Positions 56,041-64,000 of a DNA stretch of 64,000 nt are shown here, in pieces. A model generated the notes under the pieces. It had not been told where the DNA came from. It saw nothing but the letters and a program-made list of their open reading frames with translations, and searched no databases. Position 1 is the first letter of the stretch. Each line of letters starts with the position of its first letter. The position numbers and the translations under genes were made by a program. Source of the DNA: Hybos culiciformis (Eukaryota; Arthropoda; Insecta; Diptera; Hybotidae); the NCBI GenBank assembly GCA_964007475.1, contig OZ023274.1:28301090-28365089 (forward strand), given 5' to 3'.

Positions 56041-56225
56041 AAAAGATTTCAAATGAAAATGATGGTCGTCGCGGAAGTACTCCATCCAATACAAGTTGCT
56101 CAAATTTTTGCGGCAAAACAAAATTCAACAAATGAATCTAATTATTATATTATTTATGTATTATAAATAATAATTTTATTGGATCAACAAAATGTATATT
56201 GGAGAACAAAGTGGAATTAAGTTTT
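56041..56225 (+). pseudogene. Degenerate copy of HLH3B-like exon 1
   Basis: The stretch lines up with 48970-49219 (TCAAATGAAAATGATGGTCG shared), but the initiator ATG reads AAG. A small indel near 56118 shifts the frame to a stop, and the acidic [14 protein letters not shown] region is deleted. It is followed by intron-like sequence matching 49220-49390. It cannot encode a functional first exon. Confidence 0.85.
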
Positions 56226-56583
56226 TCTTGATTTTCAATAATTTTTCATTCAAATATCTTTATTTCTGTGTTATATAATGTAAAATGGATATTATTTCAA
56301 TTTTTCTCTTCAATTGGTCGAAGTTTGTATGTTTCTTATGTTTTTGAAAGTCCAAAAAATCAAAGTGTCTGAAAAATATATATTAAACTTGAATAAAAAA
56401 TTAAAAAATAATAGAACTCAAAATTTTCAATTGAAATTTATTTTAAAATATTACATTTCGTCTTGTATTCTTAAAACAGTTTTATTATTTCTAGATTTCA
56501 AAAAAAAATCTTATATTGTATTTGTATAGTACAAAAAATCAAATGTTTGCTTTATATAAAATTATTAAATAAAAAATTATTCC

Positions 56584-58659
56584 TTATTCTAAATTTTTTG
56601 AGATTTTAATGTAATCAGAAATATGTAAAACTCCATATTTCTCAGATGCAATATGTAAATTGTTTCCGCAAGCTTTTCTGTCATTAATATGAGAATTGTG
56701 CAATTCGCTAACAAGAGTAGAACATGCTGTCGAAGAATCTCCTGATGAACTAAGTTTATTCTATAAAAAGATTATTAACTTTTTATAATATTCGTTTTAA
56801 TTATAATATATTTTTATTTTTACCATCCAAAATTCGTTTCCTGGCTGCGCATTACCATCCCAGGCATAAGTTACTATAAGTAAGCAATTTTCATTTTCAG
56901 ATGATTTCTAAAAAATAAAAAAAAACCTAAAATACGCCAGAACAAAAGTAGAAACAAAAAAATATTGTCGTTATTTATTTAAAGGCAAGTGATTGTTGTC
57001 CCCGTTTTATTAAGTGTTCAGATTATTGAATATTTAAAAATAAATAAATCCTAACTAGGAACTTTAAGTAAGGCTGCTGATATTGATTTCTCACATAACG
57101 TTTATTGTGGATTTTATTCATTAATAAATAACAGAATAGGATGATAAATATCTCACTTACCAGTTTATCTGCTGGATTACGTTTTGAAATCAAAATTTTG
57201 ATTCCACCAGATGGATGATCTTCACTTTTATATACTTGACCATCTTTAAGGTCACCCCATTCTTCTAAAAGGAACCAAGAAAAATGCACATATGAAATAT
57301 GTTTTAACTTTGGCAATAAAGATTTCAATCTTTGCTCAAAAGTTTCCATAAAAATCTCATCTTGTTGCTGTGCAGTTTTCCACACCCCAAGTCCAAAACC
57401 AACTAAATGAATATAAGCTTGTTTTCCTAATGCTGCTGCTCTAGCCTCACTTTCCAATAATAATGTATCGAAAGAGATTGTGAAACGTTTTTTCATTAAT
57501 AAATTATCAAATATGTTTTCTTTACTTTTAGCATTACCGAATCTCTTTCCATTTTTTTTCAGATCAGTGAAAAGAAAATCTTTTTCTTCATAAAATTCAT
57601 TGTACATTTTTCTATAATCAATTTTTTTCAATATTTCAAAATTCATTGCATTCGATTCAAAAACTTTTGGTCCATACCCATTGATCGCAATGTTTTGTGA
57701 TTTACTTATGACAATATCTTGAAACTCCATTAGTTCCAATTGCGACAAACGGGCACCAATTACACCAATTATAACACCAGATTCTTCAATACCTGATTTA
57801 GATACTGGAATTTCCCCGCGATTCATTCGACTACCATCATTAATGAATTCCATGTGTGAAGAAACAGAAAGAAGTGCAGAAAGCTAATAAAAAACATAAT
57901 TAATTTATTCATAGACCAAGAAAATTAAAAATAATGTTTACCTTTATTTCGTCATAACTTAAGCATTTTTCTAAGACTAATGGAGAAAATTCTGTTTTTG
58001 TTCCAATGTTATTGAAACCATTTGTTCCTTTCGAACCGTCAAGTAATAAATATTTATCATTTTTTCCATAAAAAGTAACACATCTTTTTGATAGTAATCT
58101 TTGAACGAATTCGCATAATCCCAAACTAGTATAAACTTCTTTATCGATTTTGTTACCTTGTAATTAAGAAAAAAAACCATAAATTATTTAACATTCTCAA
58201 TTGATGGAAATTAAATAAAAAAAAATTACCAAACTTCATTTTATGTTCTAAAAATCTTAAATATAGCCATAATACTCTTTCATGAATGATTGGATAGACT
58301 GAATTAATCTGTTTTTCTATTTCAATGTAACGTTCTTTAGGTTGAGATTTAATTCGGCAAGTATCAATCGGGAACTAAAATATTGTAATAAAATTTAAAA
58401 GAAAATTAAAAGGTTTTATTTTAATAAAAAAAAAATAAACGAAAATTTACTCTTGAAAAATTAAGAAATATAGTATTTTTTTACTTACTTTTACAGGAAA
58501 TTTATTGGAATTCTCAATAATTTCTGATATTGTAACATTATCCGGTTTCTTTATATTCTCGCACTTCTTTAACAATTCTTTACAAAATTTAGTAAGTTTC
58601 GGTTGTTTTGTCGGCCAAACATTATCAAATTCGGCACCAAATGATGATGATGATGACAT
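56584..58659 (-). CDS. DUF4804-like protein, paralogue A
   Basis: Function unknown. Six exons: 58489-58659, 58230-58374, 57942-58156, 57161-57883, 56824-56907 and 56584-56760, giving 504 residues. It starts MSSSSSFGAEFDNVWPTKQP. The middle has LCEFVQRLLSKRCVTFYG. The large exon 4 carries EESGVIIGVIGARLSQLELM, TISFDTLLLESEARAAALGK and QAYIHLVGFGLGVWKTAQQQ. The end has GGIKILISKRNPADK, LLIVTYAWDGNAQPGNEFWM and LHIASEKYGVLHISDY. These conserved blocks match my recollection of the DUF4804 family, best known from Legionella; that assignment is from memory. No signal peptide or membrane helix is evident. It lies in tandem with paralogue B, with the same intron positions and phases. Confidence 0.85.
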
Positions 58660-59021
58660 TTAAAGTTTAAATACCTTTAATAATTTTTCCCAACTTAATA
58701 AAATAAAAATACAACTTCTTCAGTTGCTGGATCGGGTCTTATTAAAAAAAATATATCCAAAATGCATTCATTCATAAGTGTTATATTTATATTTAATACA
58801 ATTGTGAAATCCAAGAGTTCTAAATTAAAAAAACTTTATTTTTATTAATTTTTCATTATAAAATTATACATGATAGTAGACTATATTAAATACATATAGT
58901 AGTATGTTTTTATTATTAATACAAAATTGTAATAAACAACATTTATAGCCCCAGCTATAATATTTATCTGTACAAATTGTGAGTAAATATAATTCACTTT
59001 TTCTACTCTATCCGTATATAT
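58660..59021. other. Intergenic between the two DUF4804-like genes
   Basis: AT-rich 5' flank of paralogue A. No further gene was seen. Confidence 0.4.
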
Positions 59022-59713
59022 CAGTGTTTCCCAATCTTTTATGCCTAGCGTAGCGACACATTATTCAAGGTTGTTAAATTATGCGCCACAGTTAAACATG
59101 AAATTAATATAAAATTTCGATTATGATGCTATTATAATAATTACGTTCATACGTATTTTATAAGTATGAAATATCAATTTGATACTTTCTTAGTGAAGAT
59201 GGCGATATTTGAAAATGTCTGTTGTAATATTCTAAAAACAAATTTAGTTGTACGAGTGTCGTATAGTTAACATTTCGATATAAGTACTTACGTATAATTA
59301 CGTAGAACAGAGATTGAAATTATAAATAGCATTTGGAGTAAGAAATTAAAATTTTATTTTTTACATATTTATTTTTAATTAAAGTACTTTTTTATTAGTT
59401 TGCAGAATTTCATCCCAATTAGCTAGGTAAAAATTGAATTAAAAATTTTTTAAAAAATAATTTCTGATGAACGAAGATTAGTAATAGTTCAATTTCTAGT
59501 TTTCTTTTTAGGAAAGCAACTTCTAGTAGAAGTTTCAAATTTTTATTCTTAATTAATGGTCCATTCTACAATAAATTCATTTTGTTTTGACTTTCTAAAT
59601 TTTGATTTAATATTGAATTAATATTGAATTATCAAAATTGTGTACCAAAAATAAAGTTCAATTCCGCGACACATCAGGAGACAGTCCGCGACACCCTACT
59701 TTGGGAAACATCG
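59022..59713. mobile_element. hAT-like MITE with TGTTTCCCAA ends
   Basis: The left end CAGTGTTTCCCAATC, followed by GTAGCGACAC, is inverted at the right as GCGACACCCTACTTTGGGAA ending ACATCG. The interior is AT-rich with no frame. No target duplication was found, so the extent is provisional. Confidence 0.55.
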
Positions 59714-60318
59714 TTCACTACGAAGTTAAAAAAATATCTGTTTTTTATAAATAAATAGGTTCTAAAATATTATGAAACTTTGGTTTTATTTGTGTTTAAG
59801 CAGAATATTTATTAAATTACTTTTACATAAGTATGGTTATTTAAAAATTAAAACTTAAAAATGAAGTGACAAACAAATACACAATGTGGATGAATAAAAA
59901 ATATAAAATTGGAAATCATGGTACTAATGCAAAATTCACATTAAATCATTACGAGATAATGGTATTTGTTAAATTTGTCCATTGAATACTGGGTAAACTC
60001 CACTATATATAAACATTTTAAATTAAAATGTATTGGAATTTGGAATTCAATATCTACAAAAAAAGTATTAAAAAAGCTTTTTTTGTTTCTCATTTTTATA
60101 ATATTAAACCATATTACAAGAAATATGTGTATACTTTTTTAGAGAAAGTAGTTCTCAAATAATTATTTATACATATATAAAACAACATTACTGATTACTC
60201 ATTTTTATTCTTTTTATTTTTTGGGTTTATCCATTTAATAAAATTATCAAAAAGTGTTAATTCTAATTAAAATTTAGTATATTTTTACTCAATTACATTT
60301 TTATATTATCTTAATCAA
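59714..60318. other. 3' flank of paralogue B, no gene recognised
   Basis: Plain AT-rich sequence. Confidence 0.4.
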
Positions 60319-63300
60319 TTACTTTAATGAAATCACATTTTTAGCATAATCGGATATATGAATAACTCCATATTTTTCACTGGCAATATGTAAATTTCGA
60401 CCATTAACATGATTCTTATTAATATGGGGATTATGTAATTCAGTAATTAAAGTGCTACATGCTGCTGCAGGATCACCACTAGCCGAAAGAGACTTCTAAA
60501 ATTAATAATTTTTGGAATGTTTATCTTAATTTCAATTTTGTTCAAATTTTCTTACCACCCAAAATTCATTTCCTGGTAGGGCATTAGAATCCCAAGCATA
60601 TGAAACGATTGCCACACAATTATCACTTAAGGTCTGAAAAAAGAACAAACATTTTTTTCTTACTTTTTAAGCTATTACTATTATTATTAGAGTTAGAGTA
60701 AGTAAAAGTTTACTTTTAATCTACAATCATTTGTTCATTAAATACTAAACTTATGAAAAGAAAGATGATAAATTCTAACATTACTATTATTTTCAAATTT
60801 TTTGATTTCTTAAAAAAAAAATTAAGTTATTATGTTATTAACATAAATGGCCAAATTACTCACTATCTTATTGGCTGGATTACGCTTCGAAATGAAAATT
60901 TTTATTCCTCCATTAACATTTGAGCTTGAGTCAAAAAATTTACCATCTTCCAAATCCCCACATTTATCTATACTAAACCATGAAAAATGTATGTAGGATA
61001 CATGATTTAATTGCGGCAATAAGGCTTTTATGCGCTGACCAAATGTTAGAAGAAATATCTCCGTTTGCTGCGAGGCTATTTCCCATACTCCCAATCCAAT
61101 ACCAACAACATGAATATATGCCTGCTTCCCGATTGCTGCGGCTCTTGCTTCACTTTCCAATAGCAAAGTATCAAAAGATATTGTATTACGCTTTTTCATA
61201 ACTAAATTATCGAAAACCGAATTATTTGAACTACATTTTGAAAACCGTTTATCACCATCTCTTTTTGTTACATCATCATAAAGAAAATCTTCTTCGTCGT
61301 AGAATTCATTCCACAACTTTCTGAGTTGAACTCTATGTGTTAAATTGGTTTCAGAAAGTTTATTTTTAGAACCATAACCATTATCGTTGAAATTCTGTTC
61401 GGGCGTAATTATTATGTCTTCAAATTCCATAAAATTTTCCTTTTCAAATCGAGCTCCAATCAAACCAGTAACAACACCAGATTCTTCAATTATCGATTTA
61501 TCTGCTTCGATTATCCCTCGATTGTTTCTATTCCCATCATTAAGGAATTCGGTAAAAGAGGACACCGATAGGAAAGCTGAAAGCTGAAAAAATACAAAGT
61601 TTATGAAAATTGTACAAGATATTTAATCGATGGTTATACTTATAATATATACATATTTATATATACATATTTATATGCATGTAGAAGTATCTAAAATCGT
61701 AGTGTATAAAAATAATTTTTGAAATTCCAGAGTTTACCTTCATTTCATCGTAACTAAGACAATTAGCTAGAATCAAGGGAATTTCTTCCTTATCTGTTCC
61801 AATTTTTGTAAAATCCCCTGAACCAGATGAACTCCCATCAATAAGCAAATAAGTATCACAGCTATTCATAAAAGTTATACACCTTTTTGATAGTAATCTT
61901 TGTACAAAATCACACAGATCAATGCCATTGTAGACTTCTTGCTCAATTTTTGATCCTATAAAAAGAAATATACTTGAAAATTCTACAATTATTATATATT
62001 TTGTCATATTACCGAAATTTATCTTGTTTTCCAAAAATTTCAAATATAGCCATAGTACTCTTTCGTGGATAACTGGGTAAGCTGAATTTAGTTGTTTTTC
62101 AATTTCTTCATAACGATTCTTTGGTTGAGATTTTATTCTGCATGTTTCAATTGGAAACTGTCAATATCAATATAAATAAAAAGAATAAATTGCTTAACAT
62201 ACACATTTAGTCGCTTAAACCCAGGTTAAGATTTCGGTTATGCCTTATTCACACTTCGCTAATTTAACATGTTCGAAAGGAGTTAAACATCTTTGGAAAA
62301 TCGACCGTTCAGACGATGTTTTTCGTATGTTAACATGTTTAGCTCTGTCAGATAAAAAATTTCAAATAATACCGGAGATAAGCTCAAAGGAACTGACGCG
62401 CCCAAAAAAGTTAAAATATATGAAGTTGTGTCAAGGTTAAGAACTCGCGCGTCATTTATCTTGAGTGTATCTCCACCTTTATAAAATTTTAAACTCAAAA
62501 ATGGCATACCAAGTAAAAATTAATGCATACTGAATATTGCCTAACAAAATATTATTCAAAAATTTCTCATTCATCCCTGAAAATTAACATGTTTTTGTAG
62601 AAACATGTTGAAGAACGTGTTTCTGTTTTAATTTTTTTACTATGAAAAACAACATCAAAAACAACATCAAAAACACCAACGGAACATGTTCGTCGTCCGA
62701 ACATGTTAAATTAGCTAGGTGTGAACAAGCTATTAGGAAACAATTAAATGTAGTTTGTTAAATATTTTGTTTTTAAATTTTTTATACTTTTCTTCAGATA
62801 TACATTTTTCTATGGTTCTGTTCTTAGAAGTACATAATTTTAATTTTATTATTCTCTGTAAAATGTGAATCATATTATACACTTTTAAACGTAACACAGT
62901 TCAATAACTTCAATGAGTCAAAACTATCCAATATTAATTTTTTACTTATACATATATACCTAATATATAAATCCAAAAAGTAGGTAAAATCCATTATGTC
63001 AGTTAAAAAGATAAAACATTATTTACTTTGATTTTTCATTACAAAATACAATTCACAATTCAAATTATACGCAATTTAAATACACCTGGCCCTTTCTTAC
63101 AAACACAATTTAAACACAATTAAAATGACGTAAACAGGAATATAGTTTAATATATCCGATGTAATCTCCGAGTATAATTGATATAAATTTTTCTCACCCA
63201 TTGACTAAATTTCTCAGATTCATTAATAACATCAGAAATTTTAGTTTTTTTTGGCTTTTGAATTACTAAACACTTTTTTATCAAATCTAAACCAAAAGAA

Positions 63301-63362
63301 TTAAATTTTGGATTATTTTGCGGCCACAAATAATTAAATTCATTTCCGTATGATGAAGCCAT
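60319..63362 (-). CDS. DUF4804-like protein, paralogue B
   Basis: Function unknown. Six exons: 63198-63362, 62013-62157, 61738-61955, 60864-61583, 60556-60633 and 60319-60495, giving 500 residues. Intron positions and phases are the same as in paralogue A. It starts MASSYGNEFNYLWPQNNPKF. The shared blocks are FPIETCRIKSQPK, CDFVQRLLSKRCITFM, ESGVVTGLIGARFEKENFME, TISFDTLLLESEARAAAIGK, QAYIHVVGIGLGVWEIASQQ, GGIKIFISKRNPANK, AIVSYAWDSNALPGNEFWV and LHIASEKYGVIHISDY. Intron 1 (1040 bases) contains a MITE. Both frames are free of stops and the differences are spread over the protein, so both copies look functional. The arrangement implies a local tandem duplication of the whole gene. Confidence 0.85.
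62243..62732. mobile_element. MITE in intron 1 of paralogue B
   Basis: Inverted ends TTATTCACACTTCGCTAATT and AATTAGCTAGGTGTGAACAA continue inward through TTTAACATGTTCG. Several further AACATGTT words inside form smaller hairpins. The open frames at 62240-62507 on both strands are unrelated to known proteins. Confidence 0.7.
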
Positions 63363-64000
63363 TTGAATTGTTTATAATTTTCAATGGAACTAGACTATTG
63401 AAAAAAATACAATTTATTTTATTTGTATCTTATTTATTCTAATCAGTATTTCGGTAATAATTATCAGCTCTTTGAAAGCTTTTTACTCTATTTCTCTCTC
63501 ACCAAATGATTAATATATGTATTTATAAATATGTATTAAAAATGAAAGTCATATAGTTATAACACTATAGCCGAAAGTATGAAAATCTTTCGGTTCCAAT
63601 ATTTTTCAGCACGGACATTATAGATAAACCGTTTACCATCTGACAAGAGTTTAAAAAGGCAAGTGTTAAAAAAGATAGAAATTTTGTCCAAAATTATGAG
63701 CACTGGATGCTTATTTCGCTTACTGCTTATATTTTATTGACAAAGCCAACCTTAGACATCATTAAAACAATATGTGGTGAGAATCTAATACCACACAAAT
63801 TTTTAAATATTATTGATTCTTAGTATGAACTGCAGTTTTATAGAAAACTCGAAATCTGGACAAATTGAAATTTATTTATTCAAATCTGGACAAATCTGAA
63901 CAATTCTGACGGCATTCATTTATGTTTTTTTTTTTATTTTGCTATTAAATTAATTAATTTAATTTTTTTTCATCCATCAACATAATTTTATTGGTTATTT
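63363..64000. other. 5' flank of paralogue B to the window edge
   Basis: AT-rich. A short direct repeat of AAATCTGGACAAAT lies at about 63850-63900. No gene was recognised. Confidence 0.4.

Larger units (their letters stand above)
51530..56400 (+). repeat. Segmental duplication, copy 2
   Basis: A direct-order counterpart of 37860-49390 that lacks the three large insertions of copy 1 but has its own 218-bp MITE. It begins just past the 3' flank of the bHLH gene and ends after a degenerate copy of exon 1 and the first part of intron 1. The bHLH domain exon is not included. Similarity runs through many substitutions and small gaps, so the event is old. Confidence 0.85.

Overview
This is an AT-rich nuclear window from an animal, almost certainly an insect; a dipteran is a guess only. 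The genes have short GT-AG introns and insect-type products (Rab11 ending in CCQ, an HLH3B/TAL1-type bHLH factor, dihydropteridine reductase). The transposon load is also insect-like: R1, CR1/jockey-like, gypsy and hAT remnants plus many MITEs. Nothing in it looks bacterial.

Layout. 1-3.7 kb: a broken hAT (ZMYM1-like) transposase next to an in-frame gypsy/CR1 chimera. 4.5-5.8 kb (-): prefoldin subunit 4. 6.1-8.6 kb: a run of MITEs. 9.8-10.9 kb (+): dihydropteridine reductase. 12.6-14.7 kb (-): succinyl-CoA ligase alpha subunit. 17.7-25.3 kb (-): Rab11, with a 6.5 kb first intron full of transposon fragments. 25.5-26.1 kb: a large palindrome. 26.7-27.6 kb: the second copy of a hairpin-rich repeat. 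28.4-29.4 kb (+): Mediator subunit MED27. 31.9-34.4 kb (-): GPI mannosyltransferase PIGB. 34.8-37.3 kb: MITEs. About 37.9-49.4 kb: first copy of an old segmental duplication, invaded by a hAT-type element that itself carries a 4.1 kb R1 retrotransposon. 49.0-50.7 kb (+): the bHLH gene, whose first exon lies in that segment. About 51.5-56.4 kb: the second copy, with a degenerate copy of that exon. 56.6-58.7 and 60.3-63.4 kb (-): two tandem paralogues of a DUF4804-like family, with matching exon structure and unknown function.

The host genes are unrelated housekeeping or regulatory genes and do not form a pathway. All splice models were built by reading GT-AG sites and frames directly; exon lengths and phases close for every multi-exon gene. 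The most informative features are the duplicated pair, which gives empty sites for two dated insertions and exposes unusually conserved non-coding blocks upstream of the bHLH gene; the three-copy hairpin repeat family with target duplications; and the tandem DUF4804-like pair.
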